Shown here one piece after another: positions 36,245 through 54,610 of a stretch of 64,000 nt of DNA. This stretch comes from Thuidium tamariscinum (Eukaryota; Streptophyta; Bryopsida; Hypnales; Thuidiaceae), in assembly GCA_947034885.2 (NCBI GenBank), contig OX344750.2, positions 9,644,553 through 9,708,552 of the forward strand, written 5' to 3'. A program made the position numbers and the translations under genes. The notes beneath the pieces are model-generated. The model ran no database searches. It was not told the DNA's origin and saw only the letters and a list, made by a program, of their open reading frames with translations. Within the stretch, counting starts at the first letter, position 1. Each line of letters opens with the position of its first letter.

Positions 36245-38120
36245 ATGCAGCAGCGGCGAGAATGGCGGAGTTTGCAGCCATCGCGATGCCGTTTCCTGGC
36301 GCTCGCCACGTTTTTGGTCTTGGCGGACGAAGTTTCGGCTGGCAACAAAGCTCGTGGGATTGATCCTCAAGGTCAGCTCTCCTCTTACAGTTCAGTGCGT
36401 TCTATGAGTAGGAACAGTGTAATTAGTAACTCAGTTTCAGTTATGGCATGAACATGTCGGTTTACCGACAATGGAGATGGATCAGTGCGAGGATATGACT
36501 TCATGCGCATTCGATGATGAGCAGTACTATTGTTGAACGGATATGATTGTGTTCTTGTGATCGGTGGAATTAAATGCGCAGAAATTGAGTACTTGTCGTT
36601 GTTTGTGGTAAGGATCTGGTTAACTGGTGTATGTTCGAGACTAAGTTAAATAGGGTTTTAACTGATTAGGTTAAAATGGAGGACGGAAGTCTGTTTGTGG
36701 AGAGTACTTGTGTTTTGTTTTTAGGTCAGCACGGCATGCCTGCAAATGACTCTGTGCTGGTCGTGGAACGATGGTTGGAGTCTTGACATGGATGAGGTTT
36801 TGGAAACAGATTTGGATTATTTTAAGGATGCCACTATCTGGTGCAAAGATGGTCTTAAATCTTTTCCTCGGGAGCGCCTCAACGATAACTTCTGCGATTG
36901 TGCAGATGGGACAGATGAGCCTGGTAAGAGTGTTTTTCAAATGAATGTACGAATTGGAAATGTAGTCTCAGAAGTCAAGAAGTGCACAGTCCACCTATTG
37001 CCAGACTAATTCTGTTTCTGATTCAATTCACTCGAGAATTATAGATTGCACAAGTTTGCGATGTATCTAATGCGATTTTATGTGTTGCAGGAACCTCGGC
37101 CTGTCCTAATGGCAAGTACTACTGCAAAAATGTTGGATCAGATCCGAAATTTGTGTTTTCTTCACGAGTCAATGACGGCATTTGCGGTTAGACTCTTTGC
37201 GCTCTTTGTGCTTTTCGTGCCAGTACGCACTATATTGTCATATGAGAATATTAATAAGTTCCCTGTTTTAACAGGAGAAGAAACGAAACTGCCGTCATGT
37301 CACGAGAGAGATCCATTGATTACTGTCCGCATCTGCTTGTAGTTGCTGTCTAGCAGGGATGGTAGTAGCAGAGTCGAGGTCAAATTTGTTACGAAATATG
37401 TTCATTCTTGCCAAGTCAGTGTAAAAAAATGTCAGACCTCAAATTTGCAGACTGCTGCGACGGAAGTGACGAGTACGAGATAAAGAAACGAGTTGATTGT
37501 GCCAACACCTGTGGAGGAGCAATCAACGAATTAAGTGAGGAATTGGAGGAAGATTTAGGGCAATCAATAACTTTCGACACAGGTGATATCTCTGAAATCA
37601 TTCCAGATAAGGAGCAGAAAAAGTTCGGGGAGGACTTGGTCAGCAAGCTGAAAGGTAGTTTTTGCATTTCGAGTTACCTTGGAAGCTTCACTCTGTTCAG
37701 AGATAGACTGGCTGATATGTGGCTGGGCCCAAATCCAATTGCATACATACAGGGTACTGCATGCAATGATAGCAATGCATTCAGAAATTATAAAGAAAAT
37801 TGTTGCTTATGAGTGTCACATTGATTAGGTTTGGTCTGCAGGTGAAAGTCGTTCTCATAATTTATCTGTTATGAAAGTGGATTTGCATTCATGCTGAGGA
37901 AGATTTTCCATAATATTCTATATTGCGACTTCGTACAACAGATTCTTTAATGTTATTTAACGTTGTGGGATTGTGTGTTGTAGAAATGAAGGCCGTCATG
38001 TTGGTAATGCAGTGGCTACCCTTATTCTCGCTTCTCGCCTTGTTTGGCTGGATATGGGCACGGGTACCCCGACGCCTACCACTCCGACAAAAGAAAGGGT
38101 CAAGGTCTTCCGTAATATAA
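36245..38120 (+). CDS. Short glucosidase II beta-subunit-like (PRKCSH-N-like) ER membrane protein
   Basis: Five exons: 36245-36371, 36810-36923, 37091-37186, 37451-37654, 37984-38120, all introns phase 1, 225 residues. Residues 1-32 form a signal peptide. [20 protein letters not shown] opens the PRKCSH-like N-terminal domain. Two LDL-receptor-A-like modules follow, with calcium-binding motifs [11 protein letters not shown] and [10 protein letters not shown], then an acidic helical stretch. Residues 184-206 are a hydrophobic membrane span followed by [16 protein letters not shown], a basic cytosolic-type tail. Full-length GII-beta is over 500 residues, with a coiled coil and a C-terminal MRH mannose-6-phosphate-receptor-like domain. 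Both are absent, so this is not simply the glucosidase subunit. Short PRKCSH-N proteins exist in other plants. A role in ER folding is inferred from the domain only. Exon 5 was chosen because it alone keeps the frame through the membrane segment. Confidence 0.85.
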
Positions 38121-38906
38121 GTAAACGCAGTGGTGAGATTGAATTCCTTTTGTGATGGCAAGATGCAAATTTTTAATTTATGACTCTCGGTGAAGAAGTT
38201 GATCACAGAGTTTAGATTTTTTGAATTGTGGTTATTAAGTAAGAGTATGCAGTGGCGGAAGCAGCAAGCTTCCTGCTTATGTTGGAACAGACTTTGCATG
38301 CAAGCATATGAGAGTGATTGACCAATAGGAATGGCAGATGACGGCATGGAAGCTTCACCTTGAGCATGCCAGATGCCGAGGTAACAGAGCGTTGGGAGAT
38401 TACTGTTTTGTAGGTTAAGGAGGATCCTGGAAATTACAATCCTCAGTGTTGTCAGAGAATGTATATCATCTCATGAACGTTCTGATTGAAATATTGTTTG
38501 AACCGCATAACTATTGTCATCGTTTCTGGCGAAATGTTATTGTGATTGTTGGTGTTTGATGGATGCAATGAGAAAACAGCATATTCCACAGTCAGCATTA
38601 CTGTACAGTTCACCTGGTCAGATCAGATGAAGTTTACCTCACCTTTGAAATACTTGTTCAATGTCTAATTTTGAATTTTTGGTACCTTCTCCAAGGTTTT
38701 TTTGATGCACTTCCAATGAGCCAATTTCCAAGTTCTAATTGTTTACCGTAAAAAGTTAGTTTTATCGATATTGGGCCATATATCGGAGCTACATTGCAAA
38801 TACCCTTAGTTACTACAAGGTTGCTACAAGGTTCCAAATGTGTTGTTTTCTATGGAGTCTATAAACCATTGTAGAGCTTACAATGTGTTGCTTTTGATAA
38901 GGTATA

Positions 38907-39176
38907 AGGTAGGTACACCCAAAAGCACTAGTTTTTCATATTGTGCCTAGTTCTTGTTATTATGTTCAGATTTTTTTACAGTCTTGTTGGTGAGTGAAAG
39001 CATGTTTCAATGCACCAAAGAACAGTGGATTTGGATACTGTATGCAAAAGTTATTAACAGTCAAAGTGTGTTTTTGAAAGTGCCATCTACAGTATGGGTA
39101 CATGACTGATTTTGAAAATGTATGCACGTTGTACATGGTGCTTTAAGGTCAGGTGCCATTTTGGGTGTACCTACCT
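38907..39176. mobile_element. MITE family A, copy 2 (TA-flanked)
   Basis: 270 bp, same orientation as 1000-1272, with perfect ends AGGTAGGTACACCCAAAA and TA at 38905-38906 and 39177-39178. It sits about 0.8 kb past the stop of the glucosidase-II-beta-like gene. Confidence 0.92.
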
Positions 39177-42100
39177 TAACATGTTCTTTGAGTATTAGAA
39201 AATTCAAATTTTTACTTGCAACATCTTTCACTACAACTTGGACAAAATTCTAGTTGGACAAAATTTTGCAAGCTATAGATACATAGAAAACAATCACTTA
39301 TAATTATATTTAAGGTGCTATTACAAAATTGTGTCACTTGTAATTTTTTATCTAAGGACTTGATTGGGAAAATGATTATATTTCTACCAAGGAAGTATAT
39401 GTTCACACCTTGTGACAAAATTTAGTGAACATTTGACCATAATAGACTTTGTTTATAACTATTTGAGATCTCTTGCATATGTTGAATAGTCACTTGGCTC
39501 TTTAGGGTTAAAATGGAATAAAATAGTCTTAGATTCTATACTTCTATAATTCTATAATTTCTATTGCTTACCAAACAACTAACCATACAAATAGTTTTTA
39601 TGGGAATGAACCAATCTAAACTTCATTGAAATGGTTATTAAGTATGGGAAAATAATAAGCCAACATGAAATTTAGTATGTCTAATCTAGCAACACTACCA
39701 TTGTACACTACAAAGGTTACAATGCCACTACTACAATGTTGATTTAGTATGGGTGGATAATTAGTTAGTATGAGAATTAGGGTGTTTGGCAAGACTACCA
39801 TTTTGTACTACAACCAATACTATGATGCTTTATTTGAATTTATGCTTTGTTTGGATTTATTAGTGAATTGAATATAGGCATGACTAGCCAATGTCTAAAC
39901 CCTCTCATTTTTTAACCTCTAAAATATCAATCCACTAAATTTAGTAACATAACAATTTCAGATAGATAAGTGTGACTGAAGATTTTCATTTTTTGGTCCC
40001 AAAATTTAATAGAAGGTGAAGATGAAGAATATCTTTCATGTGCACTAAAAATCAAGACATTTGGAAATATGAATCAAAATTTATGGCCTAATATATTTCT
40101 TTTCTTAATAAGAGGACAATTTAGGTAGATTGGAAAAAAATACCTTTTTGTAAAAATAAAAACTTGAAATTGGTATTCTGCATTAATATATACATGAAAA
40201 GATTTGAATCATTCCATTTTAATCAATGAGTTGAAAGTTATGAGGAGTTTTTGTTTGTAGGCAATTGTAGATTCTACTTTGAAATAAATTTTAAAGTCCA
40301 TTATTTTTCTCAATTTTCAATATTTTTGGAAAAAAATTGATTTGCAGGATGTAGATTGTTTATTACAATCACAACCATTAGGATTGGCATTTTTCAATTT
40401 TATAACTAAATTCTTGACAATTTATTAGTATTTCGAATCATTCTCTACTTCTTTCTATTTATTATTTGTTTCTTATATATTGTACCATTCCAAATCATCT
40501 AAAATTTTTCAAGCATATAGCCAACTTGCCTTGAAGAATGAATTCAAAGAAGCACTACCATTTTCAACTTTTTTTCATGCAAATGTGAGCTTGCAAAGTG
40601 CAGCTACCCAATTTTTTGTAAGGCTAAAAAAATGATTTTTGTGGATTCAAACACTAATATCTTGCAATTGCATGGTAGAAATCTCAGAAATTCTTTCCAC
40701 ATGTTTTCAAGTCAATATACTATAAGATCTTATGGTTTCACGTGTCTGAAATTTTTTTTTCTAGAATTTGGTTTTATACTAAAAATGGCAATTTTAGAGC
40801 ATTTTTGGTGAAAATACAGTGAAGGAATTTAAGGGGTTAATGGGAATGTTGATGCCTATAGTGGTTGTAATCCTCCACTTCAAAATTGTGTAAGAAATTC
40901 AATTGAAAATATAATGTTTGGAGCCTATCGAATTGGTTATCATATACAATATTACATTATAAATCATAAAAAATGCAGACCCCTATGATGAAGATAGTCA
41001 CTAAAATTGTTCTAATTATGGAACTAGTAGGTGCATTCATTGTTTCTATGGTCAACAAAACCTTCCTTGACCACTATAGTCACCTAAATTGTTTCAATTG
41101 CAAGACCAATAGGTACATTCTTTGTTTTTGCAATGAACAATGAGTTCATCCATTGAAAATGCCACAACCATTTTTCACTCAATAAATGAGAGATTCTTCT
41201 TGATAGTTTGACTTCCTATTAGTGCTTTGGAATTTCTTAACTCTTTAATGTTGAGGCAAATGTTTTGCATTGATTGGATGACAGAAAATCTTTTGGTGTA
41301 GAAAGAATCTTTAGGTGCAGACAACTATTCATCGTCAAAAAAATTTGTGGATAGGAGAAATCTTCTAGAATAGTTTGACTTCCAATGGATACTTTTGATT
41401 TTTTTTAGACAAATGATTCCCATAGTATCAAAATTGAAGATTGGCGTGGTCATCAATCCATCTTTTTAAGAGCTAAACCAACTATTCACACAATGCCAAA
41501 AGGGATGATTTCTACAATCATGAGCCTATATTTTCAACTAGGATTTTGTTTGTTTATCGAACCCCTATAACACATTCATTTCAAAGTTCTCGACATCCAC
41601 CCCTTTCCAGCCAACCCCAAATTCATTACAAAACTCAGGTTAGGAATGAAAAAGTGAAAATTTTGACTAGAAAGTAGTCAACCAGACGGGTTCAGGGTAA
41701 GGAATACTAGCATGTTATTGTTGTGGTTCAATCTTCTTCATTGTAAGTTGGGCACGTGCTTTATTCCTTCGCGAATTGATGCTTGTGCAGCTTCTCCAAT
41801 TTACGAGTTGCACAATTCTAAACATTTGACAACTACAAATTATTCGAACTGCCACTTTATAAAGTGGCCTTGCTGCCTCGCTCAATAAGAAGCATATATA
41901 TGAAAGATCTCTCTACATTCAGCTTTCATCATTTCCCGGATTCCAAATCCTAAATAAATGTATAGCTGGAGCGATGCCGATAGTCTTAACTACCTTGCAT
42001 GCATTTCGGCACACTTCATAGAATCATGTGAGTTCACAAAACTTTACTTTTGGTCCAAGGGAAAATTGTTCCAAAACTGATAACATATTTCTATTGTGTC

Positions 42101-42240
42101 AAAATTGAAGGTTGTGTTACATCACTAAGGTTGAAATAATGGCAAAATTACAATTGAAATCATGCTCTAGGGTTTGGACCACTAGAATAAATCACTATGC
42201 CTGAGGGGGGCATTGATATGGTCAGTCCATTCTCCAATTC
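39177..42240. other. AT-rich intergenic tract
   Basis: Apart from the family D element, no feature was recognised. A perfect 18-bp palindrome GCCACTTTATAAAGTGGC lies at 41851-41868 in a less AT-rich patch (41600-41960) that could be a promoter or a transcript end. Confidence 0.5.
39916..40836. mobile_element. Family D element, 921 bp, TTAA-flanked
   Basis: TTAA at 39912-39915 and 40837-40840. The left end is CCTCTAAAATATCAATCCAC and the right read inward is CCCCTTAAATTCCTTCACTG. The body is homologous to 57585-58531 in inverted orientation (shared blocks include ATAGCCAACTTGCCTTGAAG and TTGCAAAGTGCAGCTACCC). No coding capacity. Confidence 0.75.
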
Positions 42241-42560
42241 CATCGTCTCTCAGGACCGATCAACACTGCATTGAATAGAGATTGCCAAAAAAACAAGTTC
42301 CGGGCGACACTCGCGGCTCCTGCACAAATTTCAATGAAAGCCTTTTCAGGGAAGAGTCACTAATCAATTGAACATGAAAAACATTTGACTGCAAATTTCC
42401 TAATCCAGAAATTCCATTTCCAAATAAAGCAAATAAAGAGAAATCATAGAGCACCATACCAGATGGCCTTCTGACTTGACTGGCTTTCACTCGTGAATCT
42501 CATGACCGGCTGTTGAGATCATTTCTCGACCACCAACTCCATAGCCGTAATAAAGCAAAT

Positions 42561-48081
<5,521 letters not shown>

Positions 48082-48560
48082 CACTTCCACACCCTCACTT
48101 GCATTTATTTCTCCTCTACGACAAAATCGATGGCTTCCCTCACTTACAAGGAAACCCTTGGTTCTGATCCGTTCCGGGTATGCACGGGATATGCGCAGCA
48201 AGATCTCGTGTGCGTCGGAAGATGGCCATGCTGAAGAGCGAGGCAGGAGGTTCCCACGGTTTCATAATAAACAGGGTGGTCGTGATTCCAAGCAGCGAGG
48301 AGAGATGCAATCTGAGCGAAGACGTAAATTTCCGTGGAAATAGTTATAAAAACGGTGCTCTTCCTTAGCCTTGTACTCAACTGTGTCGATGCAGTCACGT
48401 TCTCAAAGGCGCCGGCCGAGGAGGGGCGTGGTGCGCATGTCATGGTGAAGAGTCGCTCATGAGCTTGACGTCGTGCCGCCAAACCCCACAGTAATGCTCA
48501 TTTTCGCAAAATTCTACTTGCAACGGAATGAATTTCCACAATGGAATGGATCCCCACGAA
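48082..48560 (-). promoter_or_regulatory. Presumed promoter and leader of SnRK1
   Basis: GC-rich sequence upstream of the SnRK1 ATG. The frame stays open ~120 bases upstream without an ATG. No definite core element was identified. Confidence 0.4.
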
Positions 48561-50640
48561 AGCGCATTCACGGGCTTGGTTTGCGAGAGACCGGCTGGAG
48601 TCAGCAAACCTGCAGGAAAAATCTAAGAGAAAAATTTGCAGAAGCAAGGGCTTGCTTGTAGATCCATCAGCGCTGTCACTTGCCGTGTGAAATGCCGCGC
48701 ACGCTCAAAATCTAAAATCCCTGAACTATGAGAAGGAAGTAGTCTACTAAAGGTTTGAGATGCAAATCCCGCAAATAAAAAAAACACAAAAACAGGTGAG
48801 GTGAGGAAAAAGGGGAACGATTCGCCCGCTTCCTCGCTCACCACCGTGGATCTACAACTCGACTGCCAGTCCTAGAGGAAAATAAAATGCGGCATTCTCC
48901 GCATTTCTGCTCCTCAAAGTCATCAGGCCGGCGTACAACAGACGAGGACGCCTGGCGCTCCCACGGCAAAGACACGAAGCACGCAGCAGCAAGAGTGAGA
49001 TGGCCTCGCTCGCGTCTGAAACTCCGCAGATAGAAAATCCTAGCAAGAAAACAGGGAAGAGGATCGGCAGTGACAAAATTTCAAACCACTTGAATCGCGA
49101 ACACTTGAACCCCTTGCGCTAAAATCCCGAGCACCTGTTGAGCTCCGTGCAATCCGCCACAGCAACACCAGAGGTAACTTAACTAATGTAAGATTCTTCT
49201 TCTCCAAATCAGTACGAGCTTCATCAGCTCTGAAGGCTCTTCACTATGTCTTCCTGGCACCGTGTGTGCCGTGCACATCAAATGCTCTGGCAAAGGTAGG
49301 AAGGGGATCCGCAAAAGTTAAGATTCTTCCTTCTTCTTCGTCGACGTCGAAGAAGAGAGCCGTGTGATCCATGGACGCACGCCGTCTCACGTGTGGCTCT
49401 ACTTCGCACAAAGCAAAAAGCACCACAAAAAAATACTGAGAAAATTGGGAAAAAAATTCAACAACCTGAGTTCAGAAAAAGGTTGGCTGAAAATGTTAGA
49501 TGCCTGGAGGGAAAAAAAAAGGTGCCAGAGCGCGAACTTAGGCTTTGCGTTCCTTCCGGGACGCCCGGCCAGCGCTTTGTGGAAGCCAGGGCGATATTCC
49601 GGAGGCGGAATCAAAAGTTTGCTGAAGCGAGAGAGACGGGTACCGGTCCATCCGGTAATATTTTCTGTCTCTCGTCTATGTCCGGTCACTGGAAGTTGTA
49701 GGGAACGAGGGAACCAGTTGGGGAGCGCTTTCCAGTATTCCTTTTGCGCACAGAGGATCCTTTGGGGGGTGTCCGAGGGAACCATGAATCTGAATGTTCC
49801 CCTCGTGTGTGTGTTTTTGGGAACATCAGGGGGAACTCTTTGTAGCGATATAGTGACCCTTTGGGGTTTTTATGGGGGTGTTTTTTCCTTAAACAACTGG
49901 AGTCAGTGTGAGAGCATTTCGGTGCAAAGGTTTGTTTTGTTAATCTTTTTGGAAACAAATGAAACCAATTCCATTGAAGGGTTCATTCCAAGGGGTTTTA
50001 TTTTTTATTTTTGTCTTTGTGTTAGTTTTGAATCCCATGAACAAAGTCCTGATTCCAAGGTCCGTTCTTCCCGAGTTCTGGGCTCTGCACCCATGAGTGA
50101 GTCCGTCCTAGTTCGGGGGCCAAGTTTGTAAACAAATGAGACGGAATTTCTTGGGGAGGGGGGAGGGGGCCACTCCAGTTACGTTGCAGGACGGAGTTCT
50201 TTAATTCAAACTGCCTGTGCAACGTCTAGTAAACTCCGTTCTCTTTCCCTCCGTCGCTCCGTCCGTCGCTCCGTCGCTGTCCCTTTCTCCCCTAAAGCGA
50301 GTCCCGTACCCCGCCCACGGAGCTTTTTCCTGGGCGCCCTGTTGTTCTCGACGTTGTGCAGTGTCCACCACCCTTGATTCAATGGCTGTCCAGAAGTCCA
50401 GGCTTGGACGGTACAGTACGGGACCTCGACTGGGACCAGGGATGCAGCTTTGTCTTTATTGGGCCTCAGTACTGGAGGGTGGACAGAAGAGGACGGGACA
50501 AAAGCTACAGGACAGGGAGGGGGAGGCACCAATAACCAGCCACGCCCAGGAACCGGTCGGGCGGGGGAATCGCCACTCCAAGGCAGTCCAGGGCTACAAG
50601 GAAAAAGAAAATAACGGAGCCTCCTATTTTGTGCTTGATT
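48561..50640. other. GC-rich island with long unrecognised frame
   Basis: About 2 kb of GC-rich DNA. A plus-strand frame at 49364-50131 (255 codons) begins at an ATG, but its translation is low in family-like motifs and the opposite strand is also open (49399-49785). GGGAAC/GTTCCC motifs recur at 49700-49850, and CGCTCCGTC is repeated at 50256-50280. I do not recognise a gene. It may be a transposon fragment or a transcript. Confidence 0.35.
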
Positions 50641-51085
50641 AATTTACCTAGTACACCCTTAACAGCTAATTCGGGGACTTTAATGGCAGTTATGAATTCA
50701 AAAATTTTCAAATTTGATCATGTATGAAAAATTAAAAAAATTCACCATTTTAAGGGAGGAGGTCTATAAACCGACCATCTAAGGGCTAGAACAGAATTTC
50801 GGGCAGGTCAAACATCTTGAAGTATTTTTCAATGAATTTTTATTGAAAGACAGCTTGAATAGGCATCTAACCCAAGTCGTTTCATATTTTTTGGAGCTCT
50901 GTAGAGTTAGTTATGAATTTCTGAAGTCAATATGGCATAGGGCTCCAAAACCGCTCACCCCCTCAAATGTTCATTGTTTGTACATTACTGTAAAGATCAA
51001 AAAGCATCATGTACCAAAATTATTGCGGTTTTTGAGACTCCCCCCTTACTGAGTGATTGAGCAAGGGGATCAATTCACTTTGGCC
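50640..51085. mobile_element. Family C element interrupted by MITE B
   Basis: The left part (AACAGCTAATTCGGGGACTT, ATGAATTCAAAAATTTTC) up to 50752 and the right part (GAGTGATTGAGCAAGGGGAT) from 51047 join into the same order as the family C copy at 58850-58945. The gap is exactly the MITE at 50753-51046. Confidence 0.7.
50753..51046. mobile_element. MITE family B, copy nested in family C
   Basis: 294 bp with ends AGGGAGGAGGTCTATAAACC and, read inward, AGGGGGGAGTCTCAAAAACC. TA at 50751-50752 and 51047-51048. The body is the reverse complement of 105-431, about 90% identical. Confidence 0.9.
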
Positions 51086-52635
51086 CACTATTCCACATAT
51101 AGGATGCGCTATTTCCAACCTTAGGGTAGAAATGAAGTTTGAATTTTTTTTCTCCTTTGGGCCTTTTCAAAGTTGGAACTAATAAGGTTATAACACATAT
51201 CAAAATGATAATATATTTAGCCTGATTGAAATTGGAAGACTTTAGAAATTGGAAAAAGATGCAATGCTCTTTGCATCTCCCAAAATTTATAGTAATTTCA
51301 ATTTTGAGAGTAAAATTCTGAAAAGTTCCCTATCTCCATATTTCCTATCTTCCTATATGGAAAAAAATTTCACCAACTCTTATTCTTCATCATTTGCTCC
51401 AAAATTGCTTAAATGATTGGTTATTAGTGCTTGAACTTTAGTATATATGTTGAGTGAATACAAGGAAGTTGGAAAGAGGACCTTATTTAGGCTAGATTTA
51501 GACTAGATCCAAAATTAGGTCCAAAAAACCAATAGGATTGGTCAAAATCCAAAGTTTATTGATTATGAATCCTAATCTAAATTCCACCTTATTTGAAAAT
51601 GGAACTATTGTGAATTTTTTCCTCCCAAATTTGACGTGGTGAATGGAGTTTGGAGTTCGAGTTTGGATTTGGATTTTCTAGCTTCACAAAGTTATAATGA
51701 ATATTTTTAGACCATATGAGCTTATCCAAGGTTACATTTTGGTCCTTATAGGGCCAATGGGACTTTAGATGATATTGAATAAGGATTGAGTTGTCCCACT
51801 TAATCTTCAAATTTATTACATAAAAATCAATTTTCACAAATTATTCATACAATGTATATGCATTATATATACCTTATATATACCTTACATTATTTATTTT
51901 GTTTTGTTTTATTTGCTACAATAAGATCTCATCAATTGTGTATGTTTTAATTACATTCTTTGTACCATTAGAAAGCTATTTGTAAGGATAAGTGAATGAA
52001 CTTTGTTTTATAGCACTCTGACTTACAATAGACGGCCTCATGAAACCTTTACTTGAATATTACAATCTTGTAATTTATGAGTTGAATTGAAACCAAACTT
52101 TGCAGAAATAATAAAAATTTGGTTTTCTTAAAGATCCTATGGATAATTTTGCCTAAAATTGCTCATCAATGTTTGAACTTCAATTCTTCATAACTAACAA
52201 AATCAAAGCTCCAAACACCTTTGTTGGAATTTTTTGAAAATCAAAAATAGTATATGTTTTCAAAAATGGTAATTATATTCCATTGTAATTAGTGACCATT
52301 ACAAGTTTGAAGTCTTTAATTATCCTTTTCATGTGAATTTGGGAATTCATTAATTTGTACTTCCTCATTTTTATCTTTTGAACTATTAAAATTGTATTCC
52401 AACATCTAAAATATTTTTGCATTATGGAAAGTATGTGCATGATAATTCAATTGCCTTACTACTTGCCTTTTGCATTCAATCAATCTTTAATATTAAGTAA
52501 CCAAGTTTTGGTATAAATAATTTTCAACAATTAGGATTTGCCAGGGGATTTGCAATAGAAGGGAGGGAGAAGAACCTTGTATTGGAATTAGAGTTCCATA
52601 TGTATTTGTATATGATAGTACAAAATTTAATGATT

Positions 52636-52671
<36 letters not shown>

Positions 52672-53060
52672 GATCTCTAAAAATATGAAAAATTTATCAT
52701 CCTCAACATCTTGAATTTGACTTTTGGACAAAAAGAACACCTCATTTCACGAGTCATGCACACCCGATAGAATTGAAAGATTGTTTATTGTTGACTTTCT
52801 CACAAAGGAGATGTTAAAAAAGAACTTCATTTAGTCATAGTACAGTCATGATCATTTATGAAGATGTAGGTCATTTTTTGAAAAGAAAAAGGATACATGT
52901 TTGAGGGCCTTAGTTTCCATTGCAACTAACATAACCGCATTATTGTTTAGTGTGTGTAACAAAAATGGATTTGTTTAGAATTTCCATATAAAAAGCATAT
53001 AGATTCTCACGTTGTGACATAATTTTGTAAGGTAGTAGAAAACATATATGGTTCTAGTGC
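51086..53060. other. AT-rich intergenic tract
   Basis: Nothing gene-like. Includes an (AT)n microsatellite of 33 bases at 52638-52670. Confidence 0.6.
52638..52670. repeat. (AT)16 microsatellite
   Basis: Uninterrupted AT dinucleotide run of 33 bases. Confidence 0.97.
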
Positions 53061-53062
53061 AA

Positions 53063-53507
53063 TTTCCTAATGAATACGAATTTAGAATTCTAGTTGGTGA
53101 ATTTGAAGTTTTACATGGTATTCCTTGCATTGTATAAAGAATAGATGGATCTCATATTCCCATTTTAGCTCCTACTATTTGTAGAAGAAATGTTTGTATC
53201 AATTGCAAATCATTCCATATGAAAATTTTCTAGGATTATATTTATGTGAATTGCAAATTTGAAGATTTTGAGTTTTGATGGGCTCATAGTCTCTAATAGC
53301 CCATTTTTGAAGTGTTAGACGCAGCAATGGCATTTATGGAAGGGAAATGTATACTATACAATTCATAGGGAATGCAACTTATTTGGTTAGTCAAAGGATG
53401 CATAAGGGCAAAAAGATGAATTGTTTGGACCATATGTAATTGGAATTTCATTCAATCTTCGACATTTATGTGTATAAAAAGAGTGTTTAGAATCTTGAAG
53501 TGCAATT
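53063..53507 (+). pseudogene. Decayed PIF/Harbinger transposase (DDE nuclease) fragment
   Basis: Translation from 53063 gives EFEVLHGIPCIV, a stop, then RIDGSHIPILAP. This matches the GxPxCIGxIDGSHIPIxAP block that carries the first catalytic Asp of plant Harbinger nucleases. Further on, FNLRH and, after a frameshift, RVFRILK correspond to the C-terminal FNxRHSxxRxxIERxFGxLK block. Several stops and frameshifts show a dead copy. No terminal repeats were identified around it. It shows that Harbinger elements were active in this lineage, consistent with the Harbinger-type MITE at 60949-61356. Confidence 0.8.
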
Positions 53508-54301
53508 AGAAAATGATTATGAAGCAATAGAATGTATGGTTCCTAGCCATGTTTCTCCTCTGTTGTACAATTTGTAGATAACCATAGAAGACAAGTTGAT
53601 CAAACTTACATCAATGAACTAGAAATTTAATTGATCCAAAAAGTAGACATCACTGTGGCATGGTTTGCACTTGAATTAAGAGGTCACGGTTGGGATGCTT
53701 TTAACATAGAACCTTTACATGCTACTTGCCATTAGCAAATCACATGAAGAATTTTGAAGCTAAATAAGCCCATAAGTTCCATCAAATTCTTGAATTGTCG
53801 AAACTTGTGACACCATTAAGCTCACATAGGGAAGACCATGCCACACTAGATGATATTAATTAATCAATCAATGTTTTTGAAAAAAATTGAAAAAATCATT
53901 TTCAAATGAATATTCAAAATTTTAATATTTTTCAAAAAATTTAATTAAAAAAATTAACTCAAAAATTCAAGCAACAATGTTGATTAGTAACTCTTGGATT
54001 GCAATGGAAACAACTCTAAAATGGCCCTCCCTTGCCTTCAAATGTCTTTTAATGGAATGGAATAATGAAGAATGGATTGGACTATTTCAAGGTTGTTCTT
54101 CACACTATGAACCAACCACTAATGATTTAAATATTCAAAATTTTAAATTTCATATAGTATTAAGAACCTAAAAATTGATCTTTTTAATTGATTTAAAAAA
54201 TAATAAGTAATAATAAGTAAATATCATTTGAAATGGCAATTTTTGAGCTCATGAGATTGCTTACATGGTAGTATTCACAATGTTCATACAATCCACTAAT
54301 C
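53508..54301. other. AT-rich intergenic DNA
   Basis: Probably further decayed transposon sequence downstream of the transposase fragment. A block near 54020-54130 (AAAATGGCCCTCCCTTGCC) resembles 63145-63210 (AAAATAGCCTTCCTTGGCC), an unclassified dispersed repeat. Confidence 0.45.
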
Positions 54302-54610
54302 CATTAGGGGAGATTTGAGGCCTCTAGAGGGCCATTCTAGGTCTCTTCTCGAAATTCTTAGCTACTATCAGGCCAACAATTACCAAAAAATATAAATGAA
54401 TAAATAAATTTGATAAATAATTGATCATGAAATGCAAAAAAATCCCCAAAAAAAATTTAAAATTTAATGATGCGACACACTCTTGACTACATTAGATTCT
54501 TACATTTCTATGTTCCTTCAACATTTTATACGTTCCCACAATTTGGAAACTCACAATCTTCCCAAGGCCATATTGCATAGATTTTCGAAGGTCTCAAATC
54601 TCCTCTACTA
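54302..54610. mobile_element. Family G element
   Basis: Left CATTAGGGGAGATTTGAGGC with inverted AGGTCTCAAATCTCCTCTA at the right. The interior has TGATGCGACACACTCTTGAC. Confidence 0.6.

Noticed and set aside
37847..37881. Possible extra exon of the GII-beta-like gene after a CTGCAG acceptor
   Set aside because: Including it leads to an early stop or needs a poor GTGGAT donor. Skipping it keeps the frame and phase 1 and yields the membrane span.
49399..49785. 128-codon minus-strand frame opposite the 255-codon frame
   Set aside because: Openness on both strands follows from the GC-rich, stop-poor composition. No support for coding.
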